From Micromonospora sp. NBC_00389 (GTDB lineage Bacteria > Actinomycetota > Actinomycetes > Mycobacteriales > Micromonosporaceae), in the NCBI RefSeq assembly GCF_036059255.1, contig NZ_CP107947.1, positions 434,001 to 498,000 on the forward strand: 64,000 nt of DNA, given 5' to 3'. Under the pieces are notes generated by a model, which did no database searches, was not told where the DNA came from, and worked only from the letters and a program-made list of their open reading frames with translations. A program made the position numbers and the translations under genes. Of the stretch, positions 7,985 through 17,441 are shown piece after piece. Within the stretch, counting starts at the first letter, position 1. Each line of letters opens with the position of its first letter.

Positions 7985-8411
7985 TCCTGACGTCGTCCGG
8001 CGCCGGCCTGCCGCGCCCTGTCTCCACCAGCTCCTTGAGACTCATCAGGAACGTCGCCCACTTGGTGCTGCAGTGGTGCATGAACTCGACCGGCTCGCGC
8101 CAGCCCTCGTGCGTGAACTGGACGATCGTGTACTCGCCGCGCTGGTCGAGACGCCAGCTGACCTCGGTGCCGATCCATTCCTCGGGACCGTCGACGACTC
8201 GCCACCGCACCCGGCCGGTGGGGTCCAGCTCAAGGACCTCCATGTCGAACCCACCGGCGTCGCCGAACCGGAAGGCCAATTGCCCGCCGACCTCGCTCTT
8301 GCCCACCGTGTCGGTCGTCCACCAGCCGGCGAGGCCCTCTGGAGTTGCCACCGCTCGGTAGACGTCGTCGAGCGGAGCCACGACGCCGACCCGGTGCAGG
8401 ATGTCGACCAT
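7968..8411 (-). CDS. SRPBCC (AHSA1-type) protein
   Basis: A 147-residue START/Bet v 1-like protein. DDVYRAVATPEGLAGWWTTDTVG is the AHSA1 entry motif and EYTIVQFTHEGWREPVEFMHHCSTKW forms the last strand and C-terminal helix. Such proteins bind hydrophobic ligands, and many sit beside ArsR regulators. It is the last gene of an SRPBCC-ArsR-SRPBCC operon and starts one base after the ArsR stop. Confidence 0.83.
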   Translation of the reverse strand: MVDILHRVGVVAPLDDVYRAVATPEGLAGWWTTDTVGKSEVGGQLAFRFGDAGGFDMEVLELDPTGRVRWRVVDGPEEWIGTEVSWRLDQRGEYTIVQFTHEGWREPVEFMHHCSTKWATFLMSLKELVETGRGRPAPDDVRISDWH

Positions 8412-8412
8412 G

Positions 8413-8763
8413 TCATTCTCCTTCGTTGTTGGTGCGGTTGCGTTCGATCGCCTCGGCGATCCGCTTGATCCGCCGGAGTCGGGCGTCCCAGGTGGCGCCG
8501 ACCGCTGACAACTGGGCGACGGCTCGGGCGAGTTGCGCCTCGTCCACCTGGTAGAGGCGCTCGCGGCCAGCCGGCGCCGCGTGAATCAGCCCGACCCGGT
8601 CCAGGACGGCCAGGTGCTTCGAGACGGCTTGGCGGGTGACGGGTAGCCGCTTGCTGAGCGACGTGGCTGTGCCTGGTCCGCCGGAAAGAAGAAGGTCGAT
8701 CATCGTGCGCCGGATGGGGTCGCCGATCGCCGACCACAGGTCATCGTCGACGGCCGTGCTCAT
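8413..8763 (-). CDS. ArsR-family regulator
   Basis: A 116-residue winged-helix regulator: AIGDPIRRTMIDLLLSGGPGTATSLSKRLPVTRQAVSKHLAVLDRVGLI covers helices 2-5, with TRQAVSKHLAVL as the recognition helix, and the RLYQVD wing follows. No CxC metal site is visible, so it is of the non-metal, SRPBCC-linked group. ATG 8763 overlaps the upstream SRPBCC stop by four bases. Probably represses its own operon through the dyads at 9233 and 9277. Confidence 0.87.
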   Translation of the reverse strand: MSTAVDDDLWSAIGDPIRRTMIDLLLSGGPGTATSLSKRLPVTRQAVSKHLAVLDRVGLIHAAPAGRERLYQVDEAQLARAVAQLSAVGATWDARLRRIKRIAEAIERNRTNNEGE

Positions 8764-9218
8764 GAGGTGGCAACCAGCCGCGCAACGTACGTGCCCAGCC
8801 TCCGGATGTAGTGGTCCCACCCGGTCTCGTGGTCGCGGTACTGCTCCTCCAGGACAGCGATCTCCCAGCCCATTTCGCGGAACCCGGTCTCGGTCATCCG
8901 GACCAGGGTCCCGGCACCGCTCGGCACCAGATCGAAGGTGACGAGCAGTGACTGCCCGCTCCGATCCGCGTCCGTGAAGCACCACCGGAAGGAGAATCGC
9001 TTCGGGGGGTCGACCTCGACGACAGCGAGTGCGACGGTCGTCGTCTCGCCCGCCTCGCCGTTACGCCACACGAGCTCACCGGGTGCGCCCGCGACCGGCT
9101 CGAACCGTGCGTCGTCAGGCCACCATTCCCGCATGTGCTCGGGCTGACTGACGACCTCGAAGACCACCTCAGGTGAAGCGTCGACATGGATGTCGCGCTC
9201 GATGGATCCCTGTTCCAT
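8760..9218 (-). CDS. SRPBCC (AHSA1-type) protein, first gene of operon
   Basis: A 152-residue Bet v 1-like protein. DIHVDASPEVVFEVVSQPEHMREWW opens the fold, and VVEVDPPKRFSFRW and GTLVRMTETGFREMGWE are the expected strands and helix. ATG 9218 is preferred; an alternative GTG lies six bases further upstream. It is coupled to the ArsR gene by an ATGA overlap. Two inverted-repeat operators lie directly upstream. Confidence 0.85.
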   Translation of the reverse strand: MEQGSIERDIHVDASPEVVFEVVSQPEHMREWWPDDARFEPVAGAPGELVWRNGEAGETTTVALAVVEVDPPKRFSFRWCFTDADRSGQSLLVTFDLVPSGAGTLVRMTETGFREMGWEIAVLEEQYRDHETGWDHYIRRLGTYVARLVATS

Positions 9219-9232
9219 GCTCACAACCTTTC

Positions 9233-9247
9233 GCAACCTTTGGTTGC
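9233..9247. promoter_or_regulatory. ArsR operator candidate 1
   Basis: Perfect dyad gcaacc-ttt-ggttgc, 15 bases upstream of the SRPBCC start. A TATCGT hexamer on the minus strand (9256-9261) lies between this site and the second one, so binding at both would bracket a likely -10 element. Confidence 0.6.
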
Positions 9248-9276
9248 ATCAACGTACGATAGCCGACTCTCGTTGC

Positions 9277-9291
9277 GCAACCTTTAGTTGC
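9277..9291. promoter_or_regulatory. ArsR operator candidate 2
   Basis: The sequence gcaacctttagttgc repeats the first operator with one changed base, 44 bases away. It is preceded by an overlapping 10-bp palindrome gttgcgcaac. It lies between the divergent SRPBCC and VOC genes and could serve both. Confidence 0.55.
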
Positions 9292-9332
9292 ATGTCGCGT
9301 TCCCGTCGTACCCGGGGCGCACAATTCGGCGC

Positions 9333-9707
9333 ATGTCTGAAAACTCTCCGCACCGGCACCACGCCATCGACTACGTGGAGCTGACGGTCACCGACCTCGC
9401 CCAGGCCAAGCGCTTCTACGCCGATGCGTTCGGCTGGCAGTTCAACGACTACGGGCCGGAGTACGCCGGCATTCGCAGCCCGCTCGGCGACCCCGCACCC
9501 GAGGTGGGTGGTCTGCGCGTCGACCAGGAAGTCCGGGCAGGCGGCCCGCTCGTGCTGCTCTACTCGGCCGACCTCGACCGGTCCGTGCAGGCGGTGAAGG
9601 ACGCCGGCGGCCAGGTGGTGAACGGGCCGTACGAGTTCCCCGGTGGCCGCCGATTCCACTTCACCGACCCCAGCGGCAACGAGTTGGGCGCCTGGGCTGA
9701 GCTGTAG
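9333..9707 (+). CDS. VOC family protein
   Basis: A 124-residue vicinal oxygen chelate protein. AIDYVELTVTDLAQAKRFYADAFGW is the first module and RRFHFTDPSGNELGAW the last, with the usual terminal Glu-type position as GNELG. It starts at ATG 9333, 42 bases beyond the second ArsR operator on the opposite side from the SRPBCC operon. Shared control is plausible but inferred. Substrate unknown. Confidence 0.83.
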   Translation: MSENSPHRHHAIDYVELTVTDLAQAKRFYADAFGWQFNDYGPEYAGIRSPLGDPAPEVGGLRVDQEVRAGGPLVLLYSADLDRSVQAVKDAGGQVVNGPYEFPGGRRFHFTDPSGNELGAWAEL

Positions 9708-10117
9708 CCGCGAGACGCGGCACGTGGGCAGTCGCAGTACCAGCCCAGTTCGTCGGACGGGATCCGGTCGCCGCCGCAGGTGTGCGGGAGCGGAAGGATC
9801 GGGTCGGCGCAGCCGAGGCACTTCGACGGACGCGCGTGAGGGGCCGGCCCCGAGCTGGCAGCCGACCCCTCGTACGTCATGGCCGATCAGAAATCCTGAC
9901 CGTCAACACCGGCCCGTGGGAGCTGATCTTCCAGGACGCCTGGACGTCCAAGGCGACGCTCGATCGATACAACGCCCCCGTCGGGTCGCTCCCGCCTTCA
10001 GCCGTTGCTTGGCCCGACCGATCGGATCCGATTTATCTCTCGGCTGACCCACGGGCACCGCCACGGTGGCGTGGAGGTCCTACCGGGCGATGAGGTCGAA
10101 CTGACGCGGCCCTAACC
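9708..10117. other. 410-bp gap with possible coding debris
   Basis: No convincing intact gene. On the minus strand, a frame through about 9720-9880 has a zinc-ribbon-like pattern (KCLGCADP, then HTCGG, then WYCDCP) but runs into the VOC gene without a natural end. On the plus strand, LTVNTGPWELIFQDAWTSK (about 9900-9956) and, in another frame, RLTHGHRHGGVEVLPGDEVE (about 10038-10097) look protein-like. This suggests frameshifted remnants of a lost gene. Confidence 0.25.
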
Positions 10118-11125
10118 TCACTGCTGGTCGAGCAGGAACGGCACGTCCGGGCAGGTCAGGCAGGCGAAGATGCGCAGCGCGCCGTGCCGGCCGACGACCA
10201 CCCCGGTCGGCTCGTACGAATCGTCGTCCGGCTCGCCGTCCGCCCGCGTCGGCTGCCACCGCTCGGCGCCCCGCTCGGAGGAGTCGATGACCAGGGTCAA
10301 CGTCGTGGGACCGGCACAGCGGGGGCACGGCGTGGGGCCCAGGTCCGTGAGGCTCCAGTTGGCGTACCCGCCGACCTTCCACCCGGGCGCCATGAAGGTG
10401 TCGACGTACTCCTCGTCCTCGTCCTCGTCGACCAGCCGCTGCAGGTCCTCCGGCAGTTCCTCCGGGTACGGGTACTCGACGACCTGCTCCGGGTGCAGCC
10501 GGCACGGCCGGGGCACGTACCCGTCGGTGCCGACCTCGCCGCGCGGCGGCTCCGCGAGGAGGTCAGTCAGCTCCGCCTCCCGCCGCCAGCGCAGCTTCAC
10601 CGTCGGCCCCCACGGGCCCTCGGAGTGTTCGAACGGGCACCACAACACCTGCAACAGGTCTGCCCCACCGGGGCGGGGCAGGTCGGGTACGTCCTCGGCG
10701 CGCAGTTGCGCCAGCGCGACCATCGGGTTGGGCGCGGGGTGTTCTCGCGGCACGTACCGGTAGCCGACGACCGGGCCGCCGTCGCGCGAGCCCCAGCCGA
10801 CGAAACCCGGGCCGACCAGGGCGGCCAACTCCTGGTGCAGATCGAGCTCGCCCTCGGCAAGGACGTGTGACTGCCCGCGCCCGCGCTCCGCCGTCCGCAT
10901 CCGGGTCGCCAGCTCGGCCGGGATCGGCACCTCCTCGTGGACCATGTGCGGCACGTCGCAGGTGGGCCAGGGCTCGTCGGCCGGCCAGCGCAGCGGCCCG
11001 CCGACGTGGCTGTCGGTGGCCGTGACCGCCCCGGGACGCGGGTGCAGCCGGGTCGTCGTGCGGCCGAGCTTCTCCAGGCCGGGATAGCGGGCGAGCGCCT
11101 CGGGCGGCAGGGGCGGCGTGATCAT
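10118..11125 (-). CDS. DUF1963/YwqG-like protein
   Basis: A 335-residue soluble protein with features of the DUF1963 family: [15 protein letters not shown] near residue 40, [29 protein letters not shown] and [10 protein letters not shown]. Two CxxC pairs (CPRC and CLTC) near the C terminus look like a zinc site. DUF1963 proteins have no firm function. ATG 11125 is the first Met. It diverges from the YnfA gene with about 70 bases between starts. Confidence 0.6.
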   Translation of the reverse strand: MITPPLPPEALARYPGLEKLGRTTTRLHPRPGAVTATDSHVGGPLRWPADEPWPTCDVPHMVHEEVPIPAELATRMRTAERGRGQSHVLAEGELDLHQELAALVGPGFVGWGSRDGGPVVGYRYVPREHPAPNPMVALAQLRAEDVPDLPRPGGADLLQVLWCPFEHSEGPWGPTVKLRWRREAELTDLLAEPPRGEVGTDGYVPRPCRLHPEQVVEYPYPEELPEDLQRLVDEDEDEEYVDTFMAPGWKVGGYANWSLTDLGPTPCPRCAGPTTLTLVIDSSERGAERWQPTRADGEPDDDSYEPTGVVVGRHGALRIFACLTCPDVPFLLDQQ

Positions 11126-11197
11126 GGCGAGATCGTAGGCGGCCGGCGGGCGGCCCGACCCGCAGGACCACGTGGTGGTCCCGCTACCGTCCGAACC

Positions 11198-11533
11198 ATG
11201 ACGGTCGCCCGCTCGATCCTGTTGTTCCTGCTCGCCGCGCTGTTCGAGATCGGCGGGGCCTGGCTCGTGTGGCAGGGCTGGCGCGAGAACCGGGGCCTGC
11301 TGTGGGTGGCGGCCGGGGTCATCGCCCTCGGGTTCTACGGCTTCGTCGCCACCTTCCAACCCGACCCGAACTTCGGCCGCATCCTGGCCGCGTACGGCGG
11401 TGTCTTCGTCGCCGGTTCCCTGGCCTGGGCCATGATCGTCGACAAGTTCCGCCCCGACCGCTACGACGTCGTCGGCGCGGCCATCTGCCTGGTCGGGGTC
11501 GCCATCATCATGTACGCCCCGCGCAGCGGCTGA
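11198..11533 (+). CDS. YnfA/UPF0060 family membrane protein
   Basis: A 111-residue, four-helix membrane protein. [23 protein letters not shown] at the N terminus and the final [19 protein letters not shown] are hallmark YnfA motifs. The family resembles half of a small multidrug transporter and has been linked to drug and metal efflux in some bacteria. Function here is inferred only from family. It is convergent with the FAD protein; an imperfect hairpin (ctggtcgg and ccgaccag arms) lies between. Confidence 0.88.
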   Translation: MTVARSILLFLLAALFEIGGAWLVWQGWRENRGLLWVAAGVIALGFYGFVATFQPDPNFGRILAAYGGVFVAGSLAWAMIVDKFRPDRYDVVGAAICLVGVAIIMYAPRSG

Positions 11534-11618
11534 ACCCGCCCCTCGGCCGATCCCGGCCTGGTCGGAACCGCGCCGGGACGCCGACCAGCCCTCGCCCGCC
11601 CGGCCCGCCGCGCCACCG

Positions 11619-13268
11619 TCACGCGGTTGCCTGCGCGATCGCGCGGCCGGCCTGGCGGCCGGAGAAGATGCAGCCGCCGAGGAAGGTGCCCTCCAGGGAG
11701 CGGTAGCCGTGCACGCCGCCCCCGCCGAATCCGCTCGCCTCACCGGCGGCGTACAGGCCGGGGATCGGGGTCGCGTCGGAGTTGAGCACCCGTCCCGACA
11801 GGTCGGTCTGCAGGCCGCCGAGGGTCTTGCGGGTGATCACGTGCAGCCGGACCGCGATGAGTGGGCCGGCCTTCGGGTCGAGGATCTTGTGCGGGGTGGC
11901 CGTACGGACCAGCTTGTCGCCGCGGTACCGGCGGGCGTTGTGGATGGCGGAGATCTGGCCGTCCTTGGTGAACGCGTTGTCCAGTTCCCGGTCGCGGGCG
12001 ACGACCTCACGTCGGATGTCCTCGACGTCGAGCAGGGGCGTGCCGGTCAGCGCGTTCATACCGGCGACGAGTTCGTCGAGGGTGTGGGCGACGACGAAGT
12101 CCTCGCCGTGCTGCTTGAACGCCTCGACGGGTGCGGGTGCGCCGGGGCGGATGCGGCCGAGGGTCTGCCGGACCGACTTGTTGGTGAGGTCGGGGTTCTG
12201 TTCGGAGCCGGAGAGCGCGAACTCCTTCTCGATGATCTTCTGGGTGAGTACGAACCAGCTGTGGTCGTGCCCGGTGGTCCGCAGGTGCGCCAGCGTGCCA
12301 AGGGTGTCGAAGCCGGGGTAGAGCGGTCCGGGCAGCCGCTTGCCGGTGGCGTCGAACCACAGCGAGGAGGGCCCAGGCAGGATCCGGATGCCGTGGCCTG
12401 CCCAGATGGGGTTCCAGTTCTGCACGCCCTCGACGTAGTGCCACATCCGGTCGGGGTTGATGACGGTGCCGCCGGCGTCCTGGGTGATCCGCAGCATCCG
12501 CCCGTCCACATGGGCGGGGACACCGGTGATCATGCGCTCGGGTGCGGTACCGAGCCGGGCCGGCCAGTTCCTCCGGACCAGGTCGTGGTCGGCACCGATA
12601 CCGCCGGAGGCCACCAGGACGGCCTGGGCGGTCAGCTCGAAGTCACCGACCACCGTGCGGCTGCTGGCCACCCCGCGAGCGGAGTCGCTCGGCTCCAGGA
12701 CAGCACCCCGTACGCCGGTCACGACACCGTCGGTCACGACAAGCTCGTCGACCCGGTGCCGGAACGCGAGGGTGACCAGTCCCTTCGCGGCGGCGTCACG
12801 GACCCGGCGGGCGAACGGCGCGACGACAGCGGGTCCGGTGCCCCAGGTGACGTGGAAACGCGGGACCGAGTTGCCGTGCCCGATGGCCCCGTACCCGCCG
12901 CGCTCGGCCCAGCCGACCACCGGGAAGAACCGTACGCCCCGGGCGTGCAGCCAGGACCGTTTCTCCCCGGCCGCGAAGTCCACGTACGCCTCGGCCCACC
13001 TGCGCGGCCACTCGTCCTCGGGCCGGTCGAACCCGGCCGTGCCGAGCCAGTCCTGCAGGGCGAGCTCGTGCGAGTCCCGGATCCCCATCCGGCGCTGCTC
13101 CGGCGAGTCGACCAGGAACAGGCCGCCGAAGGACCAGAACGCCTGCCCACCCAGATTCGTCTCGGGCTCCTGGTCGAGCAGGATCACCCGGCGGCCCGCC
13201 TCCGCGAGTTCGGCGGCGGCGACCAGACCGGCCAACCCGGCCCCGACAACGATGACGTCTGCGTCCAT
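11619..13268 (-). CDS. FAD-binding dehydrogenase (fumarate reductase/ketosteroid dehydrogenase superfamily)
   Basis: A 549-residue flavoprotein. ADVIVVGAGLAGLVAAAELAEAG at residues 3-25 is the Rossmann FAD site with an acidic end (ILLDQEPETN). The C-terminal IPGLYAAGEASGFGGGGVHGYRSLEG is the second FAD motif of this superfamily. RKTLGGLQTDLSGRVL fits the active-site region of the fumarate reductase/3-ketosteroid dehydrogenase group. Proteins like this are often labelled FAD-binding dehydrogenase without a known substrate. Start at ATG 13268. The gene stands alone. Confidence 0.85.
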   Translation of the reverse strand: MDADVIVVGAGLAGLVAAAELAEAGRRVILLDQEPETNLGGQAFWSFGGLFLVDSPEQRRMGIRDSHELALQDWLGTAGFDRPEDEWPRRWAEAYVDFAAGEKRSWLHARGVRFFPVVGWAERGGYGAIGHGNSVPRFHVTWGTGPAVVAPFARRVRDAAAKGLVTLAFRHRVDELVVTDGVVTGVRGAVLEPSDSARGVASSRTVVGDFELTAQAVLVASGGIGADHDLVRRNWPARLGTAPERMITGVPAHVDGRMLRITQDAGGTVINPDRMWHYVEGVQNWNPIWAGHGIRILPGPSSLWFDATGKRLPGPLYPGFDTLGTLAHLRTTGHDHSWFVLTQKIIEKEFALSGSEQNPDLTNKSVRQTLGRIRPGAPAPVEAFKQHGEDFVVAHTLDELVAGMNALTGTPLLDVEDIRREVVARDRELDNAFTKDGQISAIHNARRYRGDKLVRTATPHKILDPKAGPLIAVRLHVITRKTLGGLQTDLSGRVLNSDATPIPGLYAAGEASGFGGGGVHGYRSLEGTFLGGCIFSGRQAGRAIAQATA

Positions 13269-13457
13269 GACAGGCACTCTCCCCACCGGCGTATCCGCTG
13301 ACGATCAAACCGCAGCGGTTGAGGGTCCACCTTGTCACTGCGTGATAAAACAGCGGCGTCCGGCACTCCTTGCTCGACGTCGCCCGGAGCCTGGACCAGG
13401 TCGGCGACCGCGACCGTACGCCGACCGGCCGACCACCCGTCAGAAGGTAGCCACCCC

Positions 13458-14390
13458 ATGCGCATGAAGCTCGGCCGGCCCGACCTGGCCGCGTACGCCG
13501 ACCGGTTCGACGTCCCACCCGCTGCGGAGGGCTTCAGCGTCACCTTTCTCGGCGTCGCCAGCCTGCTCTTCGACGACGGCGACACGGCGGTGCTGACCGA
13601 CGGGTTCTTCTCCCGGCCGTCCCTGCTCAGGGTCGCCCTCGGCAGGCTCACACCCGACGACGCGCGCATCAACTCGGCGCTCGCCCGGCTGGGACTGGGC
13701 CACGGGGGCCGCCGGCTGGCCGCCGTGATCCCCGTACACACCCACTTCGATCACGTCATGGACTCCGCGACCGCCGCCCTGCGTACCGGCGCGGTGCTCG
13801 CCGGCGGCCACTCCGCGGCCAACGTCGGCCGAGGGGCCGGCCTCACCGACGACCGCATCCACGTCGTCACGCCCCACGAGCCGATGTCCCTGGGTGCCTT
13901 CACCCTCACGTTCGTCGAGTCCGAACACTGCCCACCGGACCGCTTCCCCGGCACCATCACCGATCCCGTGGTGCCCCCGGCCAGGGCGTCCGCCTACCGG
14001 TGTGGTGAAGCCTGGTCGGTGCTCGTCGCGCACGCGAGCGGCCGGACCGCCCTGGTCCAGGGCAGCGCCGGCTACCGGCCGGGAGCGCTCGACGGGCGTC
14101 GGGCCGACGTCGTCTACCTGGGCATCGGCCAGCTCGGCGTGCAGGACGAGGACTACATTCGCACGTACTGGGCGCAGACCGTACGGGCCGTCGGAGCCCG
14201 TCGCGTGGTCCTCGTCCACTGGGACGACTTCTTCCGCCCGCTCGACCGGCCGCTGCGCGCCCTGCCGTACGCGGGCGACGACCTCGACGTCACCATGGGG
14301 GTCCTCACCCGACTGGCTCACGACGAGCGGGTCGCTCTGCACCTGCCGACCCTGTGGCGTCGGGAGGATCCCTGGGCGGGGCTGCGGTGA
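13458..14390 (+). CDS. MBL-fold metallo-hydrolase
   Basis: A 310-residue metallo-beta-lactamase-fold protein. VIPVHTHFDHVMDS near residue 100 is the HxHxDH metal motif, and FVESEHCPP supplies a further candidate ligand. VLVHWDDFFRPL near the C terminus gives the last histidine-type position. It has no obvious signal peptide. GAAGGTAG upstream supports ATG 13458. It resembles small-molecule hydrolases rather than nucleases, but the substrate cannot be told. It ends 11 bases before the 18-bp ychF-end repeat. Confidence 0.82.
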   Translation: MRMKLGRPDLAAYADRFDVPPAAEGFSVTFLGVASLLFDDGDTAVLTDGFFSRPSLLRVALGRLTPDDARINSALARLGLGHGGRRLAAVIPVHTHFDHVMDSATAALRTGAVLAGGHSAANVGRGAGLTDDRIHVVTPHEPMSLGAFTLTFVESEHCPPDRFPGTITDPVVPPARASAYRCGEAWSVLVAHASGRTALVQGSAGYRPGALDGRRADVVYLGIGQLGVQDEDYIRTYWAQTVRAVGARRVVLVHWDDFFRPLDRPLRALPYAGDDLDVTMGVLTRLAHDERVALHLPTLWRREDPWAGLR

Positions 14391-14401
14391 CCCGTCCTGC
14401 A

Positions 14402-14419
14402 AGACGTTGAAGCGGAACT
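14402..14419 (+). repeat. Distal copy of the ychF 3'-end repeat (att-like)
   Basis: The 18 bases agacgttgaagcggaact are identical, and in the same orientation, to 15416-15433 at the 3' end of ychF. Similarity stops sharply on both sides. The pair brackets 1,014 bases containing integrase debris, as expected of left and right attachment sites. Confidence 0.7.
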
Positions 14420-14655
14420 TAGATCGGCTGTCCCGCCACCAGCGGGAACGCGGCCTGACGCCGTTCTGGGATTCGTGCCACGGGAACGATCACCCGCTCA
14501 GGGTCAGCCGGCGCTCGTCCGAGCACCCGCACGTCAGCCTGCTCAGCGGCTGTTGCGTCGGCCAGGACAGAGAAGAGGAGTCCGCCGTCGGTCCTGCTAT
14601 CGCGCCGGTTGATCGTTGTGTTGATCGTCAACGTCGAGGCCTCTTCGTTCCTCAA
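14419..14655 (-). CDS. Small hypothetical protein in the relic element
   Basis: A 78-residue frame starting TTG at 14655, overlapping the stop of the membrane-protein frame (TTGA), and ending with TAA at the edge of the distal repeat. The body (LLFSVLADATAAEQADVRV, then PERVIVPVARIPERRQ) has coding-like composition, but no family is recognised. Its end coincides with the repeat, so it may be a truncated gene. Confidence 0.3.
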   Translation of the reverse strand: MRNEEASTLTINTTINRRDSRTDGGLLFSVLADATAAEQADVRVLGRAPADPERVIVPVARIPERRQAAFPLVAGQPI

Positions 14656-15119
14656 ATGCCCGGGGCCGCTTGACGCAGGGCCACGGCCTGGCTGACCGCA
14701 AACGCTGCGACCTCGACGGCCACCGCGGCGAGCAGCACCTTAAACGCGCCATCCCACGGCCGGACCGCCGCGAACAGCGCGATCAGCGTGGCCGCGACGA
14801 CGTTGGCGATGAGTACCCCCACCAGCCACGGTCGGAGCCGGGGACGCCCGGCGACGCGGTGCAGCGCGAACGCCCAACCGCCGATACCGACCGCGACCGC
14901 GATGGTCAACGCGGGCGGCACGGCCAACCGCTCCGACACCGAATCCACGAACAGGGCCAGCGACACCGCCGCCACCGCGCAGTAGATCGCGTCGAGCTGC
15001 AACGAAAGCCGTCCTGGGTGCCGTGTGCGCATGACAGCGACAGTAACCGCGAATCCGCCATTCTGGACCACCATGTCGAGCAGGAACACAGGCAGCACCG
15101 CCGCGATGCCCGCCCGCAA
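14652..15119 (-). CDS. Putative small membrane protein in the relic element
   Basis: Up to 155 residues with four or five hydrophobic segments (VLPVFLLDMVVQNGG, AIYCAVAAVSLALFVDSV, ALTIAVAVGIGGWAFAL, LVGVLIANVVAATLIALF, VLLAAVAVEVAAFAVS). The longest frame begins TTG 15119 directly after an in-frame TGA. GTG 15098 and ATG 15074 are alternatives. The N-terminal end overlaps the integrase fragment on the other strand, so the gene may have lost its true start. No family recognised. Confidence 0.45.
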   Translation of the reverse strand: MRAGIAAVLPVFLLDMVVQNGGFAVTVAVMRTRHPGRLSLQLDAIYCAVAAVSLALFVDSVSERLAVPPALTIAVAVGIGGWAFALHRVAGRPRLRPWLVGVLIANVVAATLIALFAAVRPWDGAFKVLLAAVAVEVAAFAVSQAVALRQAAPGI

Positions 15120-15412
15120 TCACGCCATGGTGATCGTGCAAGCCGGCCTCGGGCTTCGCCTCGGCGAGCTGCTCGCACTGCGCGTCCAGGATGTCGACCA
15201 CCTCGCCCGGACAGTTCGGATCGAATGGCAGTTCGCGCCACAGTCCAAGGTCCGCACCGAGCCGAAGACACGCCGCTCACTTCGCCGGCCCGTACCGGCA
15301 CGACTACTACGGCTCGCTGATCTTCTCGGCGGCTGTCGAGCGGGCCGGGCTACCGAAGGGCACCACGAGTCGAGCAACGAATCAACCGCATGACCTGGGT
15401 AAACAGGACAGA
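15097..15412 (+). pseudogene. Tyrosine recombinase (phage-type integrase) remnant
   Basis: The first part reads AMVIVQAGLGLRLGELLALR then VQDVDHLARTVRIEWQF and KTRRS, the catalytic-Arg I region of actinobacterial integrases. The frame then jumps to HFAGPYRHDYYGS and ERAGLPKGTTS, the segment just before the catalytic HxxR box, with the intervening residues deleted and the frame shifted. The N-terminal half and the C-terminal HxxR and Tyr motifs are missing. It is clearly non-functional. Confidence 0.75.
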
Positions 15413-15413
15413 T

Positions 15414-16499
<1,086 letters not shown>

Positions 16500-16592
16500 G
16501 ACGGGCCAGCTTACGCCGGTGGCATCCAGACCGGTCCACGCGGCTCGGTTTCCGGCCGCGCCGCCCCCGTCGGAGGCGGCGCCGACCGGCCG

Positions 16593-17327
16593 TCAGCCGA
16601 GCAGGCGCGGGGCGATGATCGCCTCGCGGACGCTGCCGTCCGCGCCGCGGCTGACCTCGTACGCCGAAACGCCCTCGCGGTCGGCGACCGCCTCGACCAG
16701 CCGGGTCCCCCGGTAGACCAGGCCGACCCCGTCGTCGGTGCAGTGGCTGGTGGGCAGCGTCCCGTCGCCGACCAGCTCGTGCATCAACGGTCGCCGCTGG
16801 CCTTCGCTGTCGTAGTGCACGCCGTTGCCGTACGGCAGCCAGCCCAGACCCTCGGTGAAGCCGCGCAGTCGGGGGCCGTAGCTGTCCGTGGCGCCGCCCA
16901 CGTGCCAGCAGATCGAGCCGGCGGAGACGCCGCCCAGCACCACGCCGGCCTGCCAGCACTCGTGCAGGATCTCGCCGAGCCCGTGCACCCGCCAGACCGC
17001 GACCAGGTTGGCCACGCTGCCGCCGCCGACCCAGATCACGTCCTGGGCGAGCAGGTGGGCGCGGATGTCCTCGACGTTCGGCATCGGGAACAAGGCGAGG
17101 TGCGACAGCCGGAACCGGGTGTCGGCGAACGCGCCGTAGATAGAGGCCAGCGAGGTGGGCTGGTCCCCGACGGCCTGACCGAGGTAGCAGATGCGCGGCT
17201 GCGGGCCAGCCTCGGCCAGCTCGGCCGCCAGCTCGAAGACCGGGCCGGGGCGCAGATCCAAGGGACCCCGGTCGCCCCGGAAGAAACCCATGCTGGTGGC
17301 GAGGATGGTCGGTTCGCTGGCGGGCAT
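16593..17327 (-). CDS. Peptidase E (S51 family)
   Basis: A 244-residue serine peptidase of the S51 family, whose best-known members are dipeptidase E (Asp-X dipeptides) and cyanophycinase. The nucleophile motif is GVSAGS with Ser135. VIWVGGGSVANLVAVW near residue 98 and HCTDDGVGLVY near residue 195 are the expected flanking motifs. It is cytoplasmic, with no signal peptide. ATG 17327 is the first Met; a possible ribosome site (ggaagga) lies just upstream. It precedes ychF on the same strand. Confidence 0.88.
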   Translation of the reverse strand: MPASEPTILATSMGFFRGDRGPLDLRPGPVFELAAELAEAGPQPRICYLGQAVGDQPTSLASIYGAFADTRFRLSHLALFPMPNVEDIRAHLLAQDVIWVGGGSVANLVAVWRVHGLGEILHECWQAGVVLGGVSAGSICWHVGGATDSYGPRLRGFTEGLGWLPYGNGVHYDSEGQRRPLMHELVGDGTLPTSHCTDDGVGLVYRGTRLVEAVADREGVSAYEVSRGADGSVREAIIAPRLLG

Positions 17328-17441
17328 GTGGGTCCTTCCGTCGGTGCACGGCCGCGTTCATCCTGCCGCAGCCGACCGCCGGCCGATCACCCACCCGCGC
17401 GAGACCCGGCTCGGGGCCAGGCCAGCGCGACGATGACCGAC

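Noticed and set aside
11619..14390. Flavoprotein and metallo-hydrolase as part of the integrated relic
   Set aside because: Both lie outside the 18-bp repeat pair and show normal composition.
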